Below, piece by piece: positions 14,570 to 22,202 of a stretch of DNA of 25,956 nt (positions are counted from its first letter, which is position 1; each line of letters begins with the position of its first letter). The translations under genes were made by a program, and so were the position numbers. Location: contig JAQVEQ010000008.1 in assembly GCA_028697875.1 (NCBI GenBank), positions 1 to 25,956 on the forward strand. Direction: 5' to 3'. Below the pieces are notes generated by a model. That model did no database searches. It saw nothing but the letters and a program-made list of their open reading frames with translations, and had not been told where the DNA came from. This DNA comes from Novosphingobium sp. Its GTDB lineage: Bacteria > Pseudomonadota > Alphaproteobacteria > Sphingomonadales > Sphingomonadaceae.

Positions 14570-15769
14570 TCAGGCCGCCGAACTGTTGACGCCCATCGAC
14601 TGCAGGTAACGCTTCACGTTGCGTGCTGCCTGGCGCAGGCGCTGTTCGTTTTCGACCATGGCGATGCGGACGAAACCTTCGCCGTCCTCGCCATAGCCGA
14701 CACCCGGCGCGACCGCGACTTCGGCATGGGTCAGCAGCTGCTTGGAAAATTCCAGGCTGCCCATGTCCTTCAGTTGCGGCGGCAGGGGGGCCCAGCAGAA
14801 CATCGAAGCCTTGGCCGGCGGGATATCCCACCCGGCGCGCCCGAAGCTCTCGACCAGCACGTCGCGCCGCTTCTGGTAGAGCTGCCGGTTCTTCTCGACG
14901 ATATCCTGCGGCCCGTTCAGCGCCGCGCAGGCCGCGGCCTGGATCGGGGTGAACGCGCCGTAATCGATATAGCTCTTCACCCGGGTGAGCGCCGCGATCA
15001 GTTTCTGGTTGCCCACCGCGAACCCCATGCGCCAGCCGGCCATGGAATAGGTCTTGCTCATCGACGTAAACTCGATCGCCACGTCCTTGGCCCCCGGAAC
15101 CTGGAGGATCGAAGGCGTCGGATTGCCGTCGTAGTAAAGCTCCGAATAGGCAAGGTCCGACAATATCCAGACCTTGTTCTCTTTCGCCCAGGCGACCAGC
15201 TTCTCGTAGAATGCAAGGTCGACCACTTCGGCCGTCGGGTTGGACGGATAGTTGACGATCAGCACGCTCGGCCGCGGCACGGTGAAAGCCATCGCCTTTT
15301 CCAGCGATTCCCAATAGCGTTCGTCCGGTGTTGTCGGCACCGAACGGATCGTCGCCCCGGCAATGATGAAACCGAATGTGTGGATCGGGTAGCTGGGATT
15401 GGGCGCCAGCACGACATCGCCCGGCGCGGTGATCGCGGAAGCCAGCGTCGCCAGCCCTTCCTTCGAACCGAGCGTGACCACCACTTCGCGTTCCGGGTCG
15501 AGTTCGACCCCGAAGCGGCGGGCATAGTAATTGGCCTGGGCACGGCGCAGGCCGGGGATGCCCTTGGACTGCGAATAGCCGTGCGCGTCGGGCTTCTGCG
15601 CCACTTCGCACAGCTTGTCGATCACGTGCTGGGGCGGCGGCAAATCCGGATTGCCCATGCCGAGGTCAATGATGTCGCGTCCCGCTTGGCGTGCTGCTGC
15701 TCGCATCGCGTTGACTTCGGCGATGACGTAGGGCGGCAGGCGCTTGATGCGGTAAAACTCGTCTTCCAT
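14570..15769 (-). CDS. alaC: PLP-dependent aminotransferase, alanine transaminase AlaC-like
   Basis: 399-residue fold-type I, class I/II aminotransferase. It follows E. coli AlaC (YfdZ) closely across its length: RIKRLPPYV, DIIDLGMGNPD, HGYSQSKGIPGLRRA, TLGSKEGLA, APNPSYPIH, NYPSNPTA, DLAYSELYYDG, and the PLP-lysine segment SMSKTYSMAGWRMGF. Likely reaction: pyruvate + glutamate to alanine + 2-oxoglutarate. The same branch is often labelled LL-diaminopimelate aminotransferase or valine-pyruvate transaminase in automatic annotation, and the sequence alone does not exclude relaxed specificity. It is divergent from phaC with a 162-bp gap and is followed by a hairpin terminator and tRNA-Cys. Confidence 0.88.
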   Translation of the reverse strand: MEDEFYRIKRLPPYVIAEVNAMRAAARQAGRDIIDLGMGNPDLPPPQHVIDKLCEVAQKPDAHGYSQSKGIPGLRRAQANYYARRFGVELDPEREVVVTLGSKEGLATLASAITAPGDVVLAPNPSYPIHTFGFIIAGATIRSVPTTPDERYWESLEKAMAFTVPRPSVLIVNYPSNPTAEVVDLAFYEKLVAWAKENKVWILSDLAYSELYYDGNPTPSILQVPGAKDVAIEFTSMSKTYSMAGWRMGFAVGNQKLIAALTRVKSYIDYGAFTPIQAAACAALNGPQDIVEKNRQLYQKRRDVLVESFGRAGWDIPPAKASMFCWAPLPPQLKDMGSLEFSKQLLTHAEVAVAPGVGYGEDGEGFVRIAMVENEQRLRQAARNVKRYLQSMGVNSSAA

Positions 15770-15931
15770 GACCTCTTGAATCCAATTGCGCCGGCGGAAT
15801 TGCCGGACGCTGCTGACTCTAGGCGATAAATGCCGTCACGCAAATGGCGTTTCGCCTTGCATCGTGACCGGGTGAGCTGCCACATATCCTCGTAGAGAGC
15901 ACGACAATACGCGCACAGGCAGAGTAACCCG

Positions 15932-17809
15932 ATGGCCGACAAGCAATCCGACATAGGCGCACTGGTCAGCCAATTGCTTTCCATCCAGGGAGAGGCGGCC
16001 CAACACTGGTTCAACCAGATGCTGCCGGACACGGCACGCAAGCTGCCCGATCCGGGCGACATGGCCGATTGGTTCGACGTCGCCCGGCGGTTGCAGAACA
16101 TGTGGCTGGAATTCCAGGAACAGCGCGTGGCCGCGGGGCTTCCGCCCAATCCTTTCGCCGACCCGTCCAAGTGGATCCAACTGGCTACCCGGCTCTATCG
16201 CCAATCGCCCTTTGCCGATCAGCAACAGCAGGAAAAGATATGGGCCGACGGGCTCGCCCTGTGGGAGAACGTCCTCGGCCAATACGGCGTGGGGCCCAAG
16301 GCGGAGGAAGCCGAAAAAGGCGCGAAGCCCAATCTCCCGCGTGAAGATCGCCGCTTTGCCGATCCGAAATGGCGCGACCAGCCGTTCTTCGCCGTCGTTC
16401 ACCAGACCTACCTGATGATCGCCGAACAGCTCGAAGCGATTGTCGACTCGATCGACGGGTTGTCGGACGAAAGACGCGAACAGATGCGTTTCGTCACCCG
16501 CGTTCTGGTCGAAGCGCTAAGCCCGGCCAATTTCCCGCTGACCAATCCCACAGTGCTGGAACGCACGCTGGAAACCAAGGGCGAGAACCTCGTCAAGGGG
16601 ATGGAGCACCTGCTGACCGACCTCAAGCGCGGCCAGCTGACCCATACGCAGCCGGGCGCGTTCAAGCTGGGCGAGAATATCGCGGTGACGCCGGGCGACA
16701 TCGTCTACCAGACGCCGCTGTTCCAGCTCATCCAGTACAAGCCAACCACCGAACAGGTCCTGGAAACGCCGCTGGTGATCTTCCCGCCGTGGATCAACCG
16801 TTATTACATTCTCGACCTCAACCCGAAGAAGAGCTTCATCCGCTGGGCGGTCGAACAGGGGCTGACCGTGTTCGTCGTTTCCTGGAAATCGGCCGATTCC
16901 AGCATGGGCGGCCTGACTCAGGACGACTACATCCGCGCCCAGATCGAGGCGATCGACGTCGTGCGCAAACGGCTCCGGGTGCCTTCGGTCCACACGCTGG
17001 GCTATTGCGTGGCGGGCACGACGCTGGCTGCGACGCTGGCAGTGCTCGCCCGCCGGGAGCAGGCCGACAAGGTCGCCAGCGCGACGTTCTTCACCGCGCA
17101 AGTCGACTTCGAGAACGCCGGCGACCTCAAGCTGTTCGTCGACGACATCCAGCTCAAGTTCATCGAGCAGCTGAGCGAGGACGGCTATCTCGACGGCCGT
17201 TACCTTGCCGCCACTTTCAACCTGTTGCGCGGGCGTGACCTGATCTGGAACTACGTCGTCAACAATTACCTGCTGGGGGAAGATTACCCGGCCTTCGACC
17301 TGCTTTACTGGAACGGCGACACGACCAACCTGCCGGCGCGCTGGCACAAGGAATACCTGCGCGACCTCTATCGCGACAACAAGCTCGCCATTCCCGATGC
17401 CTTGAGCGCCGACGGCACCCCGATCGACCTGACCCGCATCCATACGCCGGCCTATATCCAGGCGGGGCGGGAAGACCACATCTCGCCGCCGGACAGCGTA
17501 TTCCGCATGACCCGGCACTTGCGCGGGCCGACCCGTTTCGTGCTGGCCGGTTCCGGCCATATCGCCGGCGTGATCAATCCGCCCTCGGCCAACAAGTACC
17601 AGTACTGGCTCAACGGGGAACCATGCGGAACGCTCGAGGAATTCACTGCCGGGGCCACCGAATATCCGGGCAGCTGGTGGCCGGACTGGATCGACTGGAT
17701 CCGCTCGCACGGGGCCGGGACAGTAGCGGCCAAGGGCAAGCGCAAGCCCGGCGGGAAGAACGACGAAGTAATCGAACCGGCCCCCGGCCGTTACGTGACG
17801 GCACGCTGA
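15932..17809 (+). CDS. phaC: Class I poly(3-hydroxyalkanoate) synthase
   Basis: 625-residue PHA synthase, polymerising (R)-3-hydroxyacyl-CoA at the granule surface. The lipase-like box GYCVAG has nucleophile Cys 359, with Asp 515 (AGREDHISP) and His 543 (GSGHIAGVINPP) completing the triad. Other family segments include IFPPWINRYYILDL, VFVVSWKSADSSMGG, YWNGDTTNLPARWHKEYLRDLY, and KYQYWLNG. Length and N-terminal helical region fit class I, which works without a PhaE/PhaR subunit. The C-terminus carries a short basic tail. The ribosome-binding site is weak. The phasin gene begins 120 bp downstream behind its own promoter; no phaA, phaB or phaR is in the window. Confidence 0.95.
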   Translation: MADKQSDIGALVSQLLSIQGEAAQHWFNQMLPDTARKLPDPGDMADWFDVARRLQNMWLEFQEQRVAAGLPPNPFADPSKWIQLATRLYRQSPFADQQQQEKIWADGLALWENVLGQYGVGPKAEEAEKGAKPNLPREDRRFADPKWRDQPFFAVVHQTYLMIAEQLEAIVDSIDGLSDERREQMRFVTRVLVEALSPANFPLTNPTVLERTLETKGENLVKGMEHLLTDLKRGQLTHTQPGAFKLGENIAVTPGDIVYQTPLFQLIQYKPTTEQVLETPLVIFPPWINRYYILDLNPKKSFIRWAVEQGLTVFVVSWKSADSSMGGLTQDDYIRAQIEAIDVVRKRLRVPSVHTLGYCVAGTTLAATLAVLARREQADKVASATFFTAQVDFENAGDLKLFVDDIQLKFIEQLSEDGYLDGRYLAATFNLLRGRDLIWNYVVNNYLLGEDYPAFDLLYWNGDTTNLPARWHKEYLRDLYRDNKLAIPDALSADGTPIDLTRIHTPAYIQAGREDHISPPDSVFRMTRHLRGPTRFVLAGSGHIAGVINPPSANKYQYWLNGEPCGTLEEFTAGATEYPGSWWPDWIDWIRSHGAGTVAAKGKRKPGGKNDEVIEPAPGRYVTAR

Positions 17810-17827
17810 CAGGCGGCATTGTTACAC

Positions 17828-17892
17828 TTTTGTGCACTGCACAAAAAATCCTTGACTTCGGAATTGCGACTCTTATTTTGTGCACTGCAACA
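17828..17892 (+). promoter_or_regulatory. Phasin promoter flanked by repeated PhaR-like operators
   Basis: A perfect 19-bp dyad TTTTGTGCACTGCACAAAA lies at 17828-17846, and the same TTTTGTGCACTGCA recurs at 17876-17889, 48 bp later. Between them is a sigma-70-like promoter: TTGACT (17852-17857), 16-bp spacer, TATTTT (17874-17879). The first copy abuts the -35 and the second overlaps the -10, so a protein binding both would block transcription. PhaR, the PHA-granule-sensing repressor of phasin genes, binds TGC/GCA-rich dyads, so it is the likely ligand (inference). Confidence 0.65.
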
Positions 17893-17929
17893 TGACCCGC
17901 ATTGCGGGAACGAAGTGCAAGGAGCGAGC

Positions 17930-18811
17930 ATGCCCGACGATAGCGAAAGCAAGGCCGCCGCTGCGGCCGAAAAAGCCTATGCCGATGCAGCGGCTAGCGT
18001 GAAGGCTGCCGAAACCGCCAAACCCGAAGCAGTCGAAACGTCGCCGCAGGCGGCACCGGCCCCCGAAGTTCCGGCCGAACCCAAGGCAGCAGCTCCGGCC
18101 GCGGAAGCCAAACCGGCCCCGGTCAAGAAGGCCGCTCCGGTCAAGAAGGCTCCTGTGAAGAAGCCTGCCGTTTCCAAGACTGCCGCTCCGGCCAAGCCTG
18201 CCGCGAAAGCCCCGGTGAAGAAGGCGGCCCCGGCGAAGAAGGCCGCTCCGGCCAAGCCCGCCACCAAGAAACCCGCGCCGGTCAGCAAGGCCAAGCCTGC
18301 CGCACCGAAGCCTGCCGTTAAATCTGCCGAACCTGTCCTGACCATCCCCCAACTCAAGGAAAAGATCATGGCCACCGCCAGCAAGAAGAAAGACCTCTCG
18401 AAGATTTTCGAAGGCGCCGTCAGCACCGTGAAGACCAAGGCCAAGGAAGCTTACGCCAAGGGTAGCGCCGTGGCCGGCGAAATGGGCACCCTTTCCAAGG
18501 GCAACATCGAAGCCGTCGTCGAATCGGGCAAGATCCTCGCCACCGGCATGAAGGACATCGGCGCCGATTGCATCGCCGAAACCAAGGGCGCTTACGAAAC
18601 CGCGACTGACGACTTCAAGAAGCTCGCCGCCATCAAGTCGCCGACCGAGCTGTTCCAGCTCCAGGGCGAACTGATGCGCCGCAACTTCGACAGCGTGGTG
18701 GCCTTCGGCTCGAAGGAAACCGAAAAGCTCGTCAAGCTGACCAATGACGCTTTTGCGCCGATTTCGACGCGCGTCAGCCTGATGGTCGACAAGGTCTCCA
18801 AGGCCGCCTGA
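17930..18811 (+). CDS. Phasin with histone-like Lys/Ala/Pro-rich N-terminal extension
   Basis: 293 residues in two parts. Residues 1-60 are Ala/Glu-rich and acidic; about 61-132 is a basic low-complexity stretch of repeated KPA, VKKA and PAKKA units like AlgP/PhaF or histone H1 tails; about 147-293 is an amphipathic helical phasin domain (LSKIFEGAVSTVKTKAKEAY, ELFQLQGELMRRNFD, LTNDAFAPISTRV) that coats PHA granules. AAGGAG five bases before the ATG at 17930 fixes the long start; a second good start lies at 18368. In Pseudomonas PhaF the order is reversed (phasin first, histone-like tail last; from memory). It follows phaC, is controlled from a promoter bearing PhaR-like repeats, and may link granules to DNA (inference). 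Confidence 0.88.
   Translation: MPDDSESKAAAAAEKAYADAAASVKAAETAKPEAVETSPQAAPAPEVPAEPKAAAPAAEAKPAPVKKAAPVKKAPVKKPAVSKTAAPAKPAAKAPVKKAAPAKKAAPAKPATKKPAPVSKAKPAAPKPAVKSAEPVLTIPQLKEKIMATASKKKDLSKIFEGAVSTVKTKAKEAYAKGSAVAGEMGTLSKGNIEAVVESGKILATGMKDIGADCIAETKGAYETATDDFKKLAAIKSPTELFQLQGELMRRNFDSVVAFGSKETEKLVKLTNDAFAPISTRVSLMVDKVSKAA
18356..18370 (+). promoter_or_regulatory. Internal ribosome-binding site and ATG within the phasin gene
   Basis: AAGGA at 18356-18360 is followed, after 7 nt, by an in-frame ATG at 18368. Initiation here would give a 147-residue protein consisting only of the phasin domain, which is a normal length for stand-alone alphaproteobacterial phasins. The encoded segment begins MATASKKKDLSKIF. 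Confidence 0.5.
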
Positions 18812-18829
18812 CCTTCACTCTTTCCTTTC

Positions 18830-18894
18830 GCACCGGGCTCTCCTCTCTCCGGTGCGCGGGCGACGGGCCGGACAGTTCCAGCTGTCCGGCCCGT
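18830..18894 (+). terminator. Tandem hairpins after the phasin gene
   Basis: Two stems follow the phasin stop: a 7-bp stem at 18830-18855 (GCACCGG/CCGGTGC), then a perfect 13-bp stem at 18863-18875 with 18882-18894 around a 6-base loop, followed by the modest T-tract TCTCTA. The second is the likely terminator. Confidence 0.65.
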
Positions 18895-18967
18895 TCTCTA
18901 TGGCTTATTAAGTTTTTTGGGCCATCCAAGCTTGCGGCCAGCTACTGCGATACGATATTCTTTGCCG

Positions 18968-19345
18968 ATGACGACGATCCACGCCCCGCTTCACGCCGAC
19001 CCTCGCCTGCGCATCCGCGCGGGTGAAAAGGACGACTCGCACGGCGGCGACGGCCAGGTCGGCATCGCGACCAAGACTCGCGCCAAGCCCAAGAAGCCGA
19101 GCCAGTTCAAGGTCCTGATGCTGAACGACGATTACACGCCGATGGAATTCGTCGTCATGGTACTGAAACGCTTCTTCCACATGGACCTGGAACAGGCGAC
19201 ACGGGTGATGCTCCACGTCCACCAGAAGGGCGTCGGCGTCTGCGGGATTTTCCCCTACGAAATCGCCGAAACCAAAGTGAACCAGGTGATGGATTTCGCC
19301 AGGCAGAACCAGCACCCGCTGCAATGCACGCTGGAAAAGGCCTGA
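18968..19345 (+). CDS. clpS: ATP-dependent Clp protease adaptor ClpS
   Basis: 125-residue adaptor that delivers N-degron substrates to ClpAP in the cytoplasm. After a variable N-terminal tail (about 1-45, Lys-rich) comes the core FKVLMLNDDYTPMEFVVMVL, with the NDD residues that contact the substrate amino group, then ATRVMLHVHQKGVGVCGIF and the terminal QHPLQCTLEKA, all as in the family. The ATG at 18968 gives the usual length; upstream codons in frame have no better site, and no strong ribosome-binding site is visible. clpA is not the next gene here; lptF follows, so the adaptor is separated from its unfoldase within this window. Confidence 0.94.
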   Translation: MTTIHAPLHADPRLRIRAGEKDDSHGGDGQVGIATKTRAKPKKPSQFKVLMLNDDYTPMEFVVMVLKRFFHMDLEQATRVMLHVHQKGVGVCGIFPYEIAETKVNQVMDFARQNQHPLQCTLEKA

Positions 19346-19522
19346 GAGACAAGGCCGGCGCCGACACCCGGCGCTGAGCCGCACACGCTTCTCCACGATC
19401 CGCGCCACTGCCGGTCATCCTCCCCCCCGGCCGATGGGCAAAACGGGCATGACCTTGGCCGCAACCCACGCTATAGGCTTGGGGAACAGGACGTTACCGT
19501 CTGCGCAATCACGGCCAACCGC

Positions 19523-20749
19523 TTGAAATTCCTGACCGCCATCGACCGTTACATCCTCAAGGCGACGCTGCTGCCGATGCTTTCGGTCTTCGTCATCGCC
19601 GCATCCCTGCTGGTGCTCGACAAGATGCTCCGGCTGTTCGACTTCGTCGCCGTGGAAGGCGGCCCGGTCAGTGTCGTGTTCAAGATGCTGGCGAACCTGC
19701 TGCCCGAATATGCCAGCCTCGCGATCCCGCTAGGCCTGATGCTCGGCATCCTGCTGGCCTTCCGCAAGATGGCCGTCAGCAGCGAACTGGATGTCCTGCG
19801 CGCGGTCGGCCTCGGTTACAACCGGCTGCTGCGCGTCCCTTACATGCTGACGTTCGGACTGGCGCTGTTGAACCTGCTGATCGTCGGCTTCGTCCAGCCC
19901 TACTCGCGCTACTATTACGAACAGATGCAGTTCCAGCTGCGCTCCGGCGCGCTGGGCGCTTCGATCAAGGTGGGCGAATTCACCACGCTGAAAGACCGCA
20001 TGGCGCTGCGCATCGAACGCAGCGAGGATAACGGCACGCGGCTGATCGGGGTCTTCGCCCGGATTGCCGACAAGAAGGGACAGGTCCTCTCGATTTCGGC
20101 GCGCGAGGGACGTTTCCTTGCCACGGAAGACAGCCGGGACACGATCATCCTGCGCCTGATCGACGGCACGATCATCCAGGACACACCCAATTCCGCGCCG
20201 CGCGTGCTCAGTTTCACGGCCCACGACTTGCCGATCGACTTGCCCAAGATCGAGGCATTCCGCGCCCGGGGGGGACGTGAACGCGAATATATCCTGCCCG
20301 AACTGCTCCGCATCGGATGGAACGACCAGCTTCCGGTGGAGAAGCGCAACCAGAGCCTGGCGAGCCTCAATTACCGGCTGGTCGAAGTGGTGATGATGAT
20401 GCTCCTGCCGCTGCTCGCCATCGCCCTGGCGATCCCGCCCAAACGCTCCACTTCGGCGCTGGGCGTATTCATGTCGATCGTGATGGTCGTCGCCTATCAC
20501 AAGGTGAACGAGTATGGACAGGACGTTGCGGCGCTCGGCCTGGTCCATCCGTTCGTCGCCTTGTGGGCGCCGTTTTTCGTCTTCGCCGCGCTGATCCTGT
20601 GGATGTATTATCGCGTGGCCTTCGTGCCGGGCGGACAAGCCATCGGCGCTCTGGAATCGGTCTATGCCAAGCTCGCCAACCGGCTGAGGCGCTTCTCGCG
20701 CCGCCACCGGCGCGCGGTACAGGCGAGAAAGGCGGCCCATGCGGCTTGA
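19523..20749 (+). CDS. lptF: LPS export ABC transporter permease LptF
   Basis: 408-residue inner-membrane permease of the LptB2FG lipopolysaccharide extractor. It shows two N-terminal membrane helix pairs (about 12-35, 55-125), a periplasmic beta-jellyroll domain (about 130-265), then three C-terminal helices (about 280-365) and an Arg-rich cytoplasmic tail (RRFSRRHRRAVQARKAAHAA). The segment DRYILK at the start and SSELDVLRAVGLGYNRLL (coupling helix) are typical. The start is TTG at 19523; no ATG or GTG in frame gives the expected N-terminus, so a rare start codon is likely. It overlaps lptG by 11 bp, so the pair is translated together. Confidence 0.92.
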   Translation: MKFLTAIDRYILKATLLPMLSVFVIAASLLVLDKMLRLFDFVAVEGGPVSVVFKMLANLLPEYASLAIPLGLMLGILLAFRKMAVSSELDVLRAVGLGYNRLLRVPYMLTFGLALLNLLIVGFVQPYSRYYYEQMQFQLRSGALGASIKVGEFTTLKDRMALRIERSEDNGTRLIGVFARIADKKGQVLSISAREGRFLATEDSRDTIILRLIDGTIIQDTPNSAPRVLSFTAHDLPIDLPKIEAFRARGGREREYILPELLRIGWNDQLPVEKRNQSLASLNYRLVEVVMMMLLPLLAIALAIPPKRSTSALGVFMSIVMVVAYHKVNEYGQDVAALGLVHPFVALWAPFFVFAALILWMYYRVAFVPGGQAIGALESVYAKLANRLRRFSRRHRRAVQARKAAHAA

Positions 20750-21836
20750 TTTCTTCCCCTCCCGTTCGCTCACCACCTACCTCGCGCGGACGTTCATCGT
20801 CCGCATCCTGGCGGTGCTCGTCATGCTGGTGCTGGTGCTGCAGATGCTCGACCTGCTCAGCGAAAGCGGGAGCATTCTCGAATATCCGGGCAATGGCGAA
20901 GCCCAACTGTGGACTTATGTCACCTTGCGTGCACCGCAACTCATTGCCCGGTTCCTGCCCTATTCAGTGCTGCTCGCAACGATCATCACTCTCGCCACGC
21001 TCAACCAGAACAGCGAAGTCATCGCGATGAAGGCGGCGGGCATGTCCGCCCACCAGATCCTCGCCCCGCTGGTGCTGACGGCAATGGCGGTCTCGGTGCT
21101 GAGCTTCGCTTTCAACGAACGGGTGGTGACGCGTGCCACCGCGACGCTCAGCGCTTGGGAAAAGCAGGATTACGGGCCTGTCCCGAAGGCTTCCGGCGTG
21201 CGCTCCAACGTCTACTTGCGCGATCGCGACAATATCCTGACCGCCGGCCTCCTGACCGGCGAGGGCGCGGCCATGCGCATGGAGAACGTGACCTGGTATC
21301 GCCGCAATGCGCAGGGAATCATTCTCCAGCAGGTCCGGGCGCCTTATGCAACCAACGCCGAACCCGGCTGGCGCCTGGCCGATCCGGTCAGCTTCGACGT
21401 CCAGGCGGCGGAGGAAAAGCCCGTCGCACCGTTTGTGGTCGCGCCGGAACTGACGCCCAAACGCATATCCCTGACCGGGGTCAACGCGGACGGCGAAAAC
21501 GTCGTCACCCTGTTCAAGTCGATCGAGCGGCTGGACGCGGCAGGCCGTCAGACAACCGAATTGCGCGGTGCCTGGTGGCACAAGATTTCGGGCCCGCTTT
21601 CGGCGGTGCTGATGCCGCTGCTGGGAGCGATCGCCGCTTTCGGCCTCGCCCGTTCGGGCCAGCTGTTCGTTCGCGCCGTGATCGGCATGGCACTGGGTTT
21701 CGCCTATTTCGTGGTCGACAATGCCGCGATCGCCATGGGCAATTTCGGGAGCTATCCGCCCCTGCTGGCCGCATGGGCACCGTTCCTGCTGTTCCTGCTG
21801 CTTGGCGAGACCGTGCTGATCCGGACCGAGGAATAA
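20739..21836 (+). CDS. lptG: LPS export ABC transporter permease LptG
   Basis: 365-residue partner of LptF. N-terminal helices (SLTTYLARTFIVRILAVLVMLVLVLQML; RFLPYSVLLATIITLATLNQ) precede the coupling segment NSEVIAMKAAGMSAHQILAPL, then a periplasmic domain (about 120-270) and C-terminal helices (HKISGPLSAVLMPLLGAIAAFGLARSGQ onwards), ending near the membrane with RTEE. Together with LptB (not in the window) it moves LPS from the inner membrane to the LptA bridge. Start ATG 20739 lies inside the end of lptF. No lptA, lptC or lptD is nearby; separate placement of lptFG is common. Confidence 0.92.
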   Translation: MRLDFFPSRSLTTYLARTFIVRILAVLVMLVLVLQMLDLLSESGSILEYPGNGEAQLWTYVTLRAPQLIARFLPYSVLLATIITLATLNQNSEVIAMKAAGMSAHQILAPLVLTAMAVSVLSFAFNERVVTRATATLSAWEKQDYGPVPKASGVRSNVYLRDRDNILTAGLLTGEGAAMRMENVTWYRRNAQGIILQQVRAPYATNAEPGWRLADPVSFDVQAAEEKPVAPFVVAPELTPKRISLTGVNADGENVVTLFKSIERLDAAGRQTTELRGAWWHKISGPLSAVLMPLLGAIAAFGLARSGQLFVRAVIGMALGFAYFVVDNAAIAMGNFGSYPPLLAAWAPFLLFLLLGETVLIRTEE

Positions 21837-21843
21837 GTCACCG

Positions 21844-21868
21844 GGAACAGGCCGCCGGACAAAGCGTA
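21844..21868 (+). promoter_or_regulatory. EcfG-like promoter candidate for the small lipoprotein gene
   Basis: GGAAC (21844-21848), 16 bp, CGTA (21865-21868). The consensus for the alphaproteobacterial general stress sigma factor is GGAAC-N16/17-CGTT, so this site has one -10 mismatch. It sits about 40 bp before the start codon at 21907. Confidence 0.4.
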
Positions 21869-21906
21869 GACAGGCCGGAAACCTCAAACCAAGGAGTCTC
21901 TCTCCA

Positions 21907-22137
21907 ATGAAGAAGCTTGCCACGACCGCCCTTCTTGCCATCGGCATGCTCTCCCTGGCCGCCTGCGGCGGCGAGAAGGCCCCGCAGGCCCCCGAAGGCA
22001 CGACTGTCGAAAAGAGCGAAGACTGGACCGCGAAGCCGGATGAAGGCGTGGATGTCAACCTGCCCGAAACGCCGGTGAAGATCGAAAACGAGCCTGCCGC
22101 CCCCGAAGGCGAGAGCACGGCGCCCGCGGGCGAATAA
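21907..22137 (+). CDS. Small putative lipoprotein
   Basis: 76 residues with a lipoprotein signal: MKKLATTALLAIGMLSLAAC, lipobox LAAC with Cys 20. The mature part is short, acidic and Pro/Ala/Glu-rich (KAPQAPEGTTVEKSEDWTAK... NEPAAPEGES) with no recognisable domain, so it is probably an unstructured membrane-anchored tail. AAGGAG lies 11 bases upstream of the ATG. It follows lptG by 70 bp in the same direction, but the EcfG-like promoter and its own downstream hairpin suggest an independent transcript. Function unknown. Confidence 0.75.
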   Translation: MKKLATTALLAIGMLSLAACGGEKAPQAPEGTTVEKSEDWTAKPDEGVDVNLPETPVKIENEPAAPEGESTAPAGE

Positions 22138-22158
22138 CCGCTCCGTCACGGATACGAT

Positions 22159-22180
22159 GGCGGGGCTGCCGCGCCCCGCC
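22159..22180 (+). terminator. Hairpin terminator after the lipoprotein gene
   Basis: GGCGGGGC (22159-22166) pairs with GCCCCGCC (22173-22180) across a 6-base loop, 22 bp after the lipoprotein stop codon. It is followed by GGAGTGTCCTTG, so there is no long T-run. Confidence 0.5.
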
Positions 22181-22202
22181 GGAGTGTCCTTGTGAATCCG
22201 GC

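Noticed and set aside
18100..18325. Tandem DNA repeat or CRISPR-like array
   Set aside because: The periodicity comes from Lys/Ala/Pro codons inside the phasin reading frame; there are no equal-length spacers or exact repeat units.
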